Shown here piece by piece: positions 1 to 11,488 of a stretch of 64,000 bases of DNA (the stretch's first letter is position 1; each line of letters starts with the position of its first letter). This DNA is from Pieris napi (Eukaryota > Arthropoda > Insecta > Lepidoptera > Pieridae): assembly GCF_905475465.1 (NCBI RefSeq), contig NC_062238.1:4754501-4818500 (forward strand). Reading direction: 5' to 3'. A model generated the notes under the pieces. The model did not search any database and was not told the origin of the DNA. It worked only from the letters and a program-made list of their open reading frames with translations. The translations under genes were made by a program, and so were the position numbers.

Positions 1-1472
1 TAAAGTATGATAAATTATACAGTATTTACAATTTTATTAATCTACAAAGTAATAATAAAAATTATTAAAAAGAAAATCAAAACAAATTTAAAAAGTTTGG
101 TCCCTGTGGCAGTGTTTAAATAATAATGTAATTTACTTACTTCGCACGACTTTCGCATTATTTCGTTTCAATATCTAAAATCTAGTCGTCTTGCAAAGTC
201 TAGAATCTGGTATGTATATAGGCGTATTATAACCGCAAAGATCTTCTATTTTTAAAAACAATCAGTTAGATTGAAGATTTAGTATAGTAATATGTTAGGG
301 TATCACAAATATAAAACGTCATATATCATAATTATGTAAACAATAGTTTAATTATAAAATGTAAGTTTTAAGTAGAAATTATTATGTTAAGTACCGTAAA
401 CATGTCAAATAGAAGAGACTAGCTGCCCACGACACAGGGATTACTAGTGTGGAGGCTAGTGCACTTTCTTTTTAAACATCCTTTTTTTATTAGTTTTACT
501 AAGATTTTTTTTCATAGTAAGCTAATGCTGGTTCTTGTACGCAACGAGCGCCATCTCCCGAGAAGAACGTTAACTTGAAATTACCTCTTGTTTAGTACTG
601 AATTACATGTGTGCACAATGAATGTGCACAGTGAATCCTTTAACATTACCCAAATTTGTTTAAAATACTTTTTAACATTTCCAATTATATTCGACGCGTT
701 ATATTTTCGTCTTCTTTGATACATGTCACTGCAGTATTTTTGGTATCAATTTCTAAATGATAATACGTTTTCAATTAAAAACACTACATAATCGTAACAT
801 AATAGATAAGGTATTCCAATAATAAACCAAAAGAAGCAATCTTGTTGATGACTAATCAAAATCTATGTAATTTATAGTCCCACGCCTGTTATTCTTTTGT
901 TATTTAAATCGCGCGTTGCACGTAAATACCTGAGAAATAAAACATACACTTCAGCTACAATTTATTTGTAAATTATGGAAGGCCATGTAACAATTGTTTT
1001 AAGGGTAATTTATATTCATTAATAGTCTCACGTACCTACTCAACAAATAGTTTAGTTTTTTGTTTATTGGTCTAGTTTGTAAAATTGTTCATTACCAATT
1101 TCATACTTAGAAATTTGAATTAGGAATGTTATTAGTAAATATTTCAATCACCAAATGGATCGATCACAAACATTGTATAATAACGTTACTGGCCATCAAA
1201 ATCCGCGCGGACCAAACTAAAAAACAAAAGTTTCTGTAAAAATAAAGAGGCGCGAACCGCATTCTTTTGTTTATGTTACTCGCTCCATCTAGATTCATAC
1301 AATACTCACGCATTAAAAATAGTGGTTTTGTCCCGTGGAAATATTATTCTATTCTATATTTCTTGCTTTGGATGAAGACGTAGTGCGGTCCATCGTGTGC
1401 TCAGGCGCATTATCAATCTCGCGATAATCCTGTCGGGTCGATTAAATATTAAGTAACCATTAGGTCTATGAG
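1..1472. other. AT-rich intronic or upstream DNA, nothing coding seen
   Basis: AT-rich sequence without a credible exon, RNA gene or clear repeat. By position it should be intron of the nuf-type gene that continues to the right, because the first recognisable exon (1964-2008) is internal and the true 5' end of the gene lies outside the window. This placement is an inference. Confidence 0.4.
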
Positions 1473-1760
1473 CAGTGGCGTAACAATAGGGTGGTAGGGC
1501 TGGCAAAATACAATGGGTCCCCGACCCAAGAGTCTACCTGTCCAAGAGATATTATTTTCTATCTATGAATGTGAAGTCTCCAATATTGGGCTAGCGTGGG
1601 GACTACAGACCATTCCCTCTCGCCTAAGAGAGGAGGTCTATGGCCATTAGTGGGACAAATACAACGTGTAATTGAGTAAATCTCTGCTGAAAATCTCGAA
1701 GTCTATTTGAATTAAACTGAGTACAACGTGACGATTTTAACTGATAGGGTTACGCCACTG
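1473..1760. mobile_element. hAT-like MITE with 8-bp target duplication
   Basis: A 288-bp element begins CAGTGGCGTAAC and ends with the reverse complement GTTACGCCACTG. It is flanked by TCTATGAG on the left (1465-1472) and TTTATGAG on the right (1761-1768), an 8-bp duplication with one mismatch. CAGTGGCGTA-type ends and 8-bp duplications are typical of hAT-family non-autonomous elements. Inside, about 1577-1657, is a stretch resembling the 3' end of common lepidopteran RTE LINE/SINE repeats (the TTGGGCTAGCGTGGGGAC region and an AGTGGGACAAAT end). The element is therefore chimeric or nested. It lies in a putative nuf intron. Confidence 0.7.
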
Positions 1761-1963
1761 TTTATGAGATTTATGGAATAGAAAAGAGAAAGTAGTCACC
1801 GTGATCTAAGTTACCCTAATATAAATACATTTTTGACCCGATGCTTATTGGTTGTATATATTCATTGCCATTTTGCTAAACTTTAGTTTCGCACATTTGT
1901 AATAATTTTCTTTTGCTTTTGTCATTTATGTTTGCTTATTTTCTTTTGTTTATTTTTTTTTAG

Positions 1964-2008
1964 TCATCAAGAAAACCTGCCACATCGAAGATGGGGATCC
2001 ATGAGGCA
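1964..2008 (+). CDS. nuf: Rab11-FIP (nuf) upstream internal exon, 45 nt
   Basis: A 45-nt exon candidate lies between a long T-rich tract ending in TAG and a strong donor GTAAGT. In the phase required by the next exon (1 nt finishing a codon, 14 codons, 2 nt left over) it is open and reads HQENLPHRRWGSMR, then joins CA|T to the exon at 10857. The other two phases contain a stop or do not fit the downstream phase. It would belong to the long isoform, whose earlier exons lie left of the window. I recognise no domain in so short a piece. Support is from splice signals and phase only. Confidence 0.5.
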
Positions 2009-2822
2009 GTAAGTATTTATTACGAGTTTATTGAGAATCATTTATTCAATACCGGCTTGGCAAGATTGGATATCACGGACCTTATTGTAGATTTTTAGTG
2101 TCTTTTATCATATGGTAGTAAAACACTTTTCTTTATTTTTTTATTATTTTTATATCTTGAATCTGTCTGAAAAGGAAATAAATAACGCCTATATTCATCA
2201 GCATTTTCAGCATTTTACAAAACGGTCCAGTAGTTTTGGAGCGGAAATCATTCCTCTTTATTATTAGAGTAGAAGTCTAATCACTAATCATAAATTGTCA
2301 AGCAAATACATATTCCGGTAAATATTAAAAAATACAGTATTATTATACAATAAATATAGCTGACTTCGTAGTCCTAGGTTCCATTCCCGTTGAAATACTT
2401 GTTTCCAGGTACTGATAACGTACTCGCCATGAATGAATGTTGAATGAAATTTATACAAAATTTTGTCAGAATATACAAAAGTATTTATGTAGCGCATCTG
2501 TTTTCTAAAGACTGGTTATTAAAAATCTTGATAATGACGTTGCGTGCGTGGTAATCGTGGTGGGAGTAAATTGACCAACATAATATGACTCGTTGGGCGA
2601 TTGTCCTTCACAATCACAATATTATGACACATTCGAATATTTTTCTTGTGGGCGGTTAACATTTCGCAATTTAATGAAATTGAATATTTAATTAAAACTA
2701 ACTTAGGACCTTTTCCCCGTTGTGTTACTTACAAGTCGACCGATGTCATATACCTACCTCATTTAATGTCGATCAAACTCCTATTTATAAGAACGTAATA
2801 ATTTGATTGCACCGTTAAGTAT

Positions 2823-3029
2823 AGATACCGGCAAACATCTTCAACAAATGTCCTTGCCTGCGCAGAAGCGATTTTTAGGTATCACTGGGAGGGGAGGGGT
2901 GGTGGTGCTCGGCGGTGGGAGAGTGACGTGTCGATCGCGTGATTTGCAAATCAGTTGACGTTTGTGTCCCGCAATGCGCAAACTTTCCCCCACTCCCTTG
3001 TTTAATGCTCAAGAAGTTTGCCGGTATCT
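2823..3029. mobile_element. MITE-like inverted-repeat element with GC-rich core
   Basis: The left end AGATACCGGCAAACATCTT and the right end AAGAAGTTTGCCGGTATCT are inverted copies with one mismatch, about 207 bp apart. The core (about 2870-3000) is unusually G- and C-rich for this window, with a G-rich run followed by a C-rich run. No target duplication could be fixed. The superfamily is not assigned. Confidence 0.6.
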
Positions 3030-3578
3030 GTACTTTACTCATTCTGTTCTGTGGCGATAAGAGATAAGCGAGTCTTTTAAGAGAGTTATGTTTTCCCGTG
3101 AAATAAGATTCCGTGTACTACACGAGGTACAATAAGGTTTGCACCTTTGTTGGCAAAAGCATCACGGAAGCAGTCGGAAAAGGTCCCAAAAATAAACTGG
3201 TTAGACTGTTGCGAAGTTACGTATTAATGAATGCAAATCCCTCAACGAATCTGGTATATTTCACGATTTTCTTTAAAGATTTTTTATCTATAAAAACCGT
3301 AAATTGCGATATTTTTGGTTGGTTCACAAACCCATTATCAACGTCCTTAGTACACGTTACACAAACTTCCTTTCACGCTATTACCTTCGCACCGAAAAAC
3401 TGTTAATTTGTCTAATAAATCCAATAAACGGGGCCGCGGGATGTTTTACAAGTTACCGTTACGACCTTGAGAATCGGATCGGAATCGTATTATTGATCTA
3501 GTTTGTCTGGTGACACTTTTATCTACCCTTTTTAATAATGACATGAAGCTTACTTATTCACTCAATATATATCTATAG

Positions 3579-3875
3579 AGCAGTGTTGGCCTAGTGGCTT
3601 CAGCGTGCGACTCTCATACTTGAGGTCGTAGGATCGATCCCCGACTGTGCACCATTGGACTTTCTTTATATTTGCGCATTTAACATTTGCTCGAACGGTG
3701 AAGGAAAATATCGTGATGAAAAACCGACATGTCTTAGACACAAAAAGTCGACGGCGTGTGTGGAGGGTAATCACCTACTTGCCTATTAGATTTAAAAATG
3801 ATCATGTAACAGATTCAGAAATGTGAGGCCAAGACCTAAAGGGGTTGTAGCGCCACTGATTTATTATTTATTTTT
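3579..3875 (+). mobile_element. tRNA-derived SINE, full length, with target duplication
   Basis: The 5' end carries a pol III A box (TGGCCTAGTGG at 3587-3597) and a B box (GGATCGATCC near 3632). A body common to lepidopteran SINEs follows and ends in ...TAGCGCCACTGATTTATTATTTATTT. Thirteen-base direct repeats flank it with a single mismatch: TATATATCTATAG at 3566-3578 and TATATATCCATAG at 3876-3888. This is the signature of target-primed reverse transcription by a partner LINE. A related copy lies at 47215-47470 on the other strand. The insertion is in putative nuf intron sequence. Confidence 0.85.
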
Positions 3876-3888
3876 TATATATCCATAG

Positions 3889-6800
3889 GAACTATCCTAT
3901 ATATATTAGAAGTTTCAATATCATTAAATAGCCATTTAGATTTTATGTCTACCTATTCTACCCTTGGTCACCAACATTTTTAATTAATTTTAAGGCACAT
4001 TAAACCTTTAAGAACTGATATAAACAATAACCAATGTACATTAGAAAGAATATTGTTTATCTAATAATTAAATACAGAGTCAATATGAATAATGTTTTAG
4101 ACTTCCGATTAATTTTTGAACCGTTTGAATATTAAATTTTGAAAGAATTAACTTTTACATCTTACAAAAGGAAATTAATAACCGCACATTAGTGTTTCAC
4201 AAAAATGTTTAAGACGTTGCAGCGATGGTCAAACCGAACATAAAAAAGAAAAGTGCATAAAGTTACGCAAGCGCAACGCAAGTTAATAGTTTCTCTGCGT
4301 GTTATTTCACTTAATAATATAATAATGACAGTGTTGTAAGCATTGTATTAATCTTATTGTGTTAATCTGCAATGGGAAGATAAGAATTTACATTGTTAGA
4401 ATATGATCACATACTAAACTGGAAAAATTATGGCTTCTTCAACTCTTTCGCTTTGAACCTCTTATATATATTTGATTTCCAGTCATCCCATAGCATCGGT
4501 AAAATAACAAAAACAAAATACATATTTAAACACAAACATAAAACACAGTTAACAATAACAACGTTATAACAATTTCGTTACAACAAATTTGTTATAACAA
4601 AAACCTCTATATAACGTAAAAATAGTTAAATTTGTTATAAAGTAGTAATATTCGCTTACACTGTATTTATTTTAATATTTTTATACGCAGTTTTTTTTGC
4701 GATCTAGCGAACTGTGGTAACGGCTTCCGGTGTAGGTATTCCCTGGGAGATACAACTCCAATTGTTGTTTAAAAAGAAAGATACATTCTACTTCAATGGT
4801 CGGCAACGGGTGTTCATGGGCAGGGTGAATGCTTTCTATGGCAATTCCATAGGCTTCTTTGCCCCGCGTTATATAAAACGCATGTAAAATAATATAAAAC
4901 GTTGTATAGAAAAAGAAAAGAAAACGTACGTCCTAATGATAAGATGTTCAGATCTGTAGACGTGACAATTGACAAGAGATCTCTAATACTACTTCTTTCC
5001 TATTCAAGCATGTTATAGCTTAAACCATCTCCTACTTTAAATATCGTACCTGTAGTCTGTCAGATGTCTCACGGTTGAATATTAATTATCTGTACAGCTA
5101 TATATGTGCTTGATAACCCAATTTTACCAGCCATAAAAGGCTTGATTGGCTCACGAGACATAGACTAAACTGTTTGAAACCTATTCTTAGAAACTAATTT
5201 AAATTTATAGATAAAATATGTTTTCGTTTTTGTTAGATAGTTGTTTTTATACAAAGTACTTTTATAAAAAAGTAGTTTTCTGTATGTTATTTTATTATTT
5301 AAAATGTTTATTGTTAAGTCTAGATTGACTAAGATGCTGTCGTTTACAGAATATATTAAGGGAGATAAGTTGGTATTGAACAAAAATATTCAAAAATAAT
5401 TTCAACAGTCATAGAAGATACTATTATAGTCCCAATATTTTAATACATTATTTAAGAAATTATTTACAAAATGACAAGTGTGAAATGTCGTTTTTAATTT
5501 GACGAAAGGCTATTCGTAGCGTGCACACGTCCGGCCTCAAACTGCTTAATAATTTAATAACTGTTTCACTACTGGCTGCTATTGTGGATAATTCATACCT
5601 TTACTATGGTATAATAATGTTAATATGGTATGCTAGTATACTTGGCATATCTGATGCATAGATTGAAGTAGTTTAACTTAGTGAAAAAAGAATTGCGTAT
5701 ATTTTGTAATATAAAAATATAATCAAGAAGCGTTCAGTTTCGACTTAATATTAACCATATTTTTAATATAATACATAGACATATATTTTTTTACACCGTG
5801 AGTTACGTTATCGAAGTTTTCATTTATATAGAGTAGATAATGTAGGATTCTAATGGTGAAAGATTTTTAATTCGGTCCAAGTAGTTTAAGAGACTATTCA
5901 ATGCAAGCAAACAAACTATCAAATCATTATTATAAATTATTATCATATATAATCTTTAGTATAAAATATTTATTAATAAACATATTAACTCCAGAAGCGC
6001 ATTAAAAAATCAAAGTGCGTAGACGGATGAACAATCCAAGTGTCTGTCATACCTTATATAAATGTGTTATGGCCCAGTACCTTATTACCACAATGATGCG
6101 CCAGTCATACGGCCACTGGCCAGTGCTTCGCTACGTTGTATACGTAACTCCTACTTTTATATTGTAAATAAAAACCGGGTGATGTGCGTGAAGTGATTAA
6201 AAAATTCCTTCTTTAAATTTTGTGGAATTTACAAAGCTGGAGCGACGAAGTGTTCACATGCATTACAGAAAGCGGCCTTACAGGTTGTTATATATTTCTT
6301 TATTCGTGATTTAATTCGAGTTTATCAAAGCACAGTATTTCAAAATAATACCCACTTAGTCAAGGCTAAAATTTTATTTACATAAATATTACATTGTTTT
6401 GCAAGTTGTTTCTTACGTTTGTTCGAAATTTAAAACGTATAATAGCTATTTTAAATATATGTATCTATATAATGTCTATCTCACAACAGATCTACAACTT
6501 TAAATTTGGAATAAATAGAGAAATAATTTTAAACAAACCAATGGTACCACCATTGGTACCACAGGAAGTTCGAAATTCGAATTTTAAATTTACAAGCGTT
6601 GTAACATAAAATGTTATGCTCTAATTATTAGTTTAAGAGAATGTATGTTAATGAGAATCATTTTCGACATTGAAAGTGTTAAATCGGATATAATTTAACA
6701 TAGTACATATTTATATTTCCTATTGCCATCACATTATTCATCATTATTTTTAAATTTATTGTTCACATTAGAATAGTTATGTATTATTGAAATCAATCGA

Positions 6801-7794
6801 AATTCAAATATTTTTAATAATGCCAAAATTTATTTTTTATTAGAATAAAATCCAGTTTATAGTCTTTTAGACCAGTGCAGATAGCCTTTAAAATAAATAA
6901 AAAGTGAAAAAAATCACAGTAGGATGAAACCCATTAGAAAAGGAGGGGAATATGATCAAAATGAAAGGAAAAATAAATTACGGTCGATCTGAGGTCGGGA
7001 AGGGGTAGGGGGGGAGTTTTAAGAGTAAAAAACGGTTTATCTCGATTTCCGGCAAAACTAAAAGTCATATCGAAGAAAGTTAAATGGTAAAGTTGGAGGT
7101 AATAAAAAGATCTAAAACTTTTATATTCACACATTTTTTAAATGTGTGAATATATATGTAATTTTATTTGGTTTCAAAAATTATCGGCACTGGTCTATTT
7201 GGACTGAACACATTCGTAATTTAAAAATATAGATACTTTAAAAATCGAATCGAATTTATAAGTCGTTGAACTTGAATATAGTCATCGACTTAGTTATGCA
7301 TGTCATGACATCAACATTGAAATGTACGTCATACGGTTTACGATTACTTCTTTCGCTGACTTTGGAGGAACAACAACACTGTATACAAAGTAAATAGGGC
7401 TTGTTTTTCAAAGCTAAATCTTTAAACAAACACGGAATTAGCTTTTGATTTGTCAACTCTCATATCACGTTATTAATGAACTGTATATAAGTATTAAACC
7501 AGCCCCGTTACTCTTTAAAACGAATACAAATTTCAATTAATTACTCAGCAATCAGTAAATAATCAGCTGTCAGTTCAGGCACTGCTTTTTGCATATTACT
7601 TTCAGCTTAATATACTAATGTACGTACGACGTTAAGATTGACAATACAGGATGTATTGTCAATCATCTGTCAACAAGACAGTCAAAATTTTCAATCTAAA
7701 CCATTTTTAAATCCACTTTTGACGAAAGAATTATCAAAATCGGTTCAGCCGTTTCGCAGGAGTTTAATTAGTTGATACACTTTGGCTGAAGTTT
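3889..7794. other. Non-coding AT-rich stretch, nuf intron
   Basis: No exon with credible splice sites was seen. The stretch holds short inverted repeats (7122-7154 and 7636-7664), GTTATAAC-type low-complexity sequence around 4560-4640, and a fragment near 7735-7770 resembling the common lepidopteran TE motif ATCGGTTCAGCCGTTT. Confidence 0.4.
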
Positions 7795-8424
7795 TAACTC
7801 CTTTTTCACAAAAATTTAGGTTTCTGACTCCTTGATAAGACACACCCCACCAAACCATCACTGACGCAGTATGATGACCACTTTTTTAGAACAGTGAGCG
7901 TACACTTTATCATTTTGCTTATTGTAGTGTTCTTCAATCGTGAAAATGTTTTCACCTGCGTATCGCGACAGAAGGCGTTTTGATCGATCCACTCTCTTTA
8001 ATTGTAAAGATTGAGTTAGGGCATGTCATGTATATCGACGAAAAGCACCGGGCTTTAGGTCTTGTTTTATAATACGCGACAGAGTCCTAGCGGGATCCTT
8101 CATTTCTCGCGATAAGATTTTTTTGCTTCCATTCGGACGGGGTTAGGGGTTTCGACGAATTCTGGCTTTAACAGCGTTAACAGCCTTTGTAGTTCTAACA
8201 GCACGCGGTTGCCCCGATCTTTTATGGTCTTTGGCAGACGAAGTGTTCTTGTTGATAGTACGATATACGAACATACGTCTGATACCAAGCTTTTGAAGTG
8301 TCTGGAATATGACCGACGGCTCCATACCCATTTTGTGCAAAGCGATCACTCCAATCCTATTTTCTTTAACATTCCATATTGTAATTTGATAATGAACACG
8401 AAAAAATATGTGAAATGGCGCCAA
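7795..8424 (-). pseudogene. Degenerate mariner-family transposase fragment
   Basis: Reading the - strand from 8424, an open stretch carries the mariner N-terminal helix-turn-helix region (IALHKMGMEPSVIFQTLQKL, then DHKRSGQPRAVRT and NAVKARIRRNP). Past about 8140 the similarity continues in other frames, with ISREMK-, RYAGE- and EEHYNKQNDKVYAHCSK-like segments and a WFGGV stretch, down to about 7795. Stops and frameshifts break it. The catalytic region is incomplete and the C-terminal third is missing, so it cannot encode a working transposase. Family assignment rests on recognised mariner motifs; the terminal repeats were not found. Confidence 0.75.
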
Positions 8425-8969
8425 ATCGAAAAAGTTTTTAAAATAATATAGGTACGTGTTCCAAATTCAAAATAATTACAATGTTGAAGAAAAAGTTTTT
8501 ATGTTACAGTATTTATGGCCAGACTAGTTATATATCTATATATATATATTTATAAAGATGAATAACCTAATTATATTGTATTTCAAGATAGCGTTTCTGT
8601 GTAGATACATATCATCTATTAATACGTGAGTGCGTCGCTTTCTTGAACAATTTCACGGCTACCGGCTGCCTATCTATCATTTGCGCTGATTTCACGTCTG
8701 TCCCACCAAGAAACCCCTTGTGAAAGGAAGTACTTTCCTATGTACAGTATGAGGATCCAAAAAAGGTGTAACCGCAATGCCATAGCTAAGTTCTTAATGC
8801 GGTTGGGTCGCATCAAAAGTTACGATGATTGACGTACGTCTGTGTGTGTATGGTTCGTGGCTTTAAAGCAAAATAACATTTTACTAAATCACAATATGTC
8901 TACCAATCATAAAACACATGAGATTTGAGACCACAACGAGCCAATTACAGTCTTAAGTCAATAATATTA

Positions 8970-9165
8970 AAACTATTGGATACAATACATAGTTTGTACG
9001 CAATTCAACGACATTCTGTTCTAAATTACTTTGGTCATATCGCCCATCGCGAAAGAGATAACCTGGACAAGCTGGTTGTCGTCGGCAAGGTGGAAGGCAA
9101 CAGCGGGGCCGATCGCCAACATGCTGGTGTGACCAAGGACCAGGATTCATGGGTCTCTTTATAGC
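8970..9165 (+). pseudogene. LINE (RTE-like) reverse-transcriptase C-terminal fragment
   Basis: A short + strand reading carries SVLNYFGHIAHRERDNLDKL followed by a VVGKVEG segment. This matches the typical tail of RTE-like non-LTR retrotransposon proteins (FGHIxRR...DNLxKLVVxGKVEG). The usual following R-x-GRxPxRW motif is damaged. The fragment is heavily 5' truncated and lacks every catalytic motif. It sits in putative nuf intron, about 550 bp from the mariner remnant at 7795-8424. Confidence 0.6.
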
Positions 9166-10856
9166 TGCGCCAAAACCAGTCTTTCACAACGTTTTTTGCG
9201 CCAAGCCCCATCTTAGTCTTTCTAAAATTCTTATGCCCCTTATGCCCCTTATATTAACATACATAATTTTTAATATTACAACAGTAAGTAAATTTAAAAA
9301 AACATGTGAAGATGAAGTTCAAATTCCAAATAATTTTAATAAGTTTTGGAATAACCCCCTTAACTATCAAATTGCCTCCTTGTGGGGAATGGGCCCCACG
9401 TTGGGTGACTGAACAAAGTGGTGAGATATCACTAGCAGTGCTTCAGGCACCTTACAGTGACGCTACCTTCAGCAATGAAGATTTGATTTGCTATTTTTAA
9501 AGAGTACCGAGAGTTTTTTACGCCGGCTTTTTCTCGGCCTACACCCTCTGTCTTCTTTGCCGATGAGTAGGGATGCCTACAAATTCAAATTTAATGACGT
9601 GGAATAAGTGATACATGTATATTATGTTCCATAATAAACATATTTACGACTCATAAGATACAATATTAAAATTGGAATACCGTAATAATTAATAACAGTA
9701 CAAATGAAATAATAAGAAATAAAATATTGTGAACGTAAATTAATTATAGCCAAAAACGTTTTCGTCAAATGCTTCTCTATACAGTTTTTATGAATTAACC
9801 TAGAAACTAATTACACAACAATTGTTACGTACAGTAATATGGACATAATGGTACAAGAATGGAACATTAAATGATGATTGCATTGAAAAATATTTCCTTC
9901 TTTCTCCTAAATACCAGAAAAACTAAACCGGACGTGAATTATATTTATATTAAGAATACATATATTGTATGTAATATAATAAATTACGAATTACTCATTT
10001 AGAAAAACCGCTTATCTTCAAAGTTTCTAGGTTCGATCCCCGGTGAAATGATAATTGTTTCTGTAGGCATAATGGAACTTACTGTGAAAATTATGAATGA
10101 ATGAAGAAACGCGCTTTGGGAATACAAAAATAAATTAGTTTATCATTATACATTTTTAAATTCTGCAGAGTTTGTATAGCTGAATACCTGGTACAAATTA
10201 AACATTTCTTAATGTAGGATAGTAAATTTATCGAGGAAGGGAAGGAACACGCCACTACCAAAAGTAGTATCAATTATATTGCAAAAAATTTTACCTTATT
10301 GAGAGCTTCCGTTGCGTGCGCTGCTAAAACGGTTAATATTTAAAAAAATATGACGAAATGGTTCCTCTTAAAAAAATGTAGCGACATCTATAATCTTCGC
10401 CCTCAAATCACTACGATGACGTCATACCTAAAACGGAAATACGGCTTCTCGAAGTTTTAAGCCACTGGGGGCAATGGGCAAGTCAGTGGTTAGACCGGTC
10501 GATCCTTCCTTTAGTTCGAAGGAAGAGCAGCATCTTCCTTCCTCCACAAAATTCAAAGTTTCTCTTTTAAATTTTTTACCTTGTTAATATTTATAAATGA
10601 TTTTAGGACTTAATAAAATCTTAGTAAAATTCTAAACATGATAGTTTTTTTTGTGTTTAACTCTGGCTTCCGGCACCACCAATAAACAATATGATGTAAG
10701 GACACGAACGCAGTATTTGTCCCGTGCCCCATAATTGGCCCTTTATACTTTAACTGATCAAAACGATATACTATAAAAATTACATTTCAGAATCCGGTTA
10801 CATTAAGAAAAAAAATTAACGATTCATATTATAATTTACTATTTTCTTTGTTACAG
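9166..10856. other. Non-coding stretch, nuf intron
   Basis: No supported exon. The repeat TTATGCCCC occurs in tandem near 9230-9250. An isolated B-box-like GGTTCGATCCCCGG near 10029 has no A box at the right distance. Short open frames here lack start context or splice support. Confidence 0.35.
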
Positions 10857-10895
10857 TTCCGGGAAACGACAAATCGGTTCCAATGTCTTAGCAAG
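10857..10895 (+). CDS. nuf: Rab11-FIP (nuf) upstream exon, 39 nt
   Basis: The acceptor TTTGTTACAG and donor GTAAAT bound a 39-nt exon. With one base finishing a codon and two left over it reads SGKRQIGSNVLA and continues across AG|C into SQLYRSSSFNSSG of the next exon. From memory of nuf-type proteins, a basic GKRxIGS segment in front of the QLYRSSSFNSSG motif is expected, which fixes the frame. The other frame (FRETTNRFQ...) does not fit the phase of the exon at 11196. It belongs to the long isoform. Confidence 0.7.
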
Positions 10896-11019
10896 GTAAA
10901 TTTTATAGTTATATTTTTTATTTGATTTATTTTAAATGCACCAATGCGTTGTTTATGGTATTTACCAAACTATGTTTAGCACCATCTTTCTTAATAGGTA
11001 AACATATTTCATATATATC

Positions 11020-11126
11020 AACGCCATCTATTGTACGCGTAAGAAAATCTCAGCACAACAGTTAATGGTTAGGTAGTAAGAACACAGATGGCGTTATTAT
11101 GCTCATGGTTGTCAATAGATGGCGTT
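11020..11126. repeat. 14-bp perfect inverted repeat just upstream of a nuf exon
   Basis: AACGCCATCTATTG (11020-11033) and its exact reverse complement CAATAGATGGCGTT (11113-11126) face each other. A third partial copy (CAGATGGCGTTA) lies near 11086. The pair ends about 70 bp before the acceptor at 11195. It is probably a small MITE remnant; GCCATCT-containing ends recur in lepidopteran repeats. Confidence 0.5.
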
Positions 11127-11195
11127 ACCCATGCTATTGCATCTTAAGATGTCCTGAGACCTGAATAAAGGAATGTGACATTGTTATTGTTTTAG

Positions 11196-11313
11196 CCAAT
11201 TGTACCGGTCGTCGTCCTTCAACTCGTCTGGCTGCGGGTCGGGGGGAGAGCCAGCTGACGATATGTACTCAGATGTTTCATTAGAAGAAGATGTGCAGGG
11301 ACTCAACTATAAG
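11196..11313 (+). CDS. nuf: Rab11-FIP (nuf) upstream exon with RSSSFNSSG motif
   Basis: A 118-nt exon lies between acceptor TTGTTTTAG and donor GTATGT. The protein reads QLYRSSSFNSSG, then a Gly/Ser-rich and acidic segment containing DDMYSDVSLEEDVQGLNYK. This is the segment preceding the coiled coil in Drosophila nuf-type class II Rab11-FIPs, probably a phosphorylated linker. It ends in phase 0, exactly as the alternative first exon at 19522-19794 does, so either can be spliced to GTA-CAA at 27651. No start codon is available here, so the N-terminus lies further upstream. Confidence 0.8.
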
Positions 11314-11444
11314 GTATGTCACATATCACTTATCGCATCTTTTTTTTTCTTCTAATATGAACTGTATGAAAGGTTCGTTGTAAGTTTTAAATTACCGCCG
11401 TTATTTTGAATTATTACTAAGTATACCTATATAATATAAGTAAA

Positions 11445-11488
11445 AATATTATCTTAAGTAATATCTATAAAATACTTAAGATAATATT
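11445..11488. repeat. 16-bp perfect hairpin in nuf intron
   Basis: AATATTATCTTAAGTA (11445-11460) pairs exactly with TACTTAAGATAATATT (11473-11488) across a 12-nt loop. AT-rich, with no associated coding sequence. Confidence 0.6.

Noticed and set aside
10020..10045. GGTTCGATCCCCGG, like a tRNA or SINE B box
   Set aside because: No A box at the right distance, no cloverleaf, and no recognisable SINE body.
10857..10895. Alternative reading FRETTNRFQCLSK of the 39-nt nuf exon
   Set aside because: Its phase does not match the next exon, which needs two leftover bases; the SGKRQIGSNVLA reading fits.
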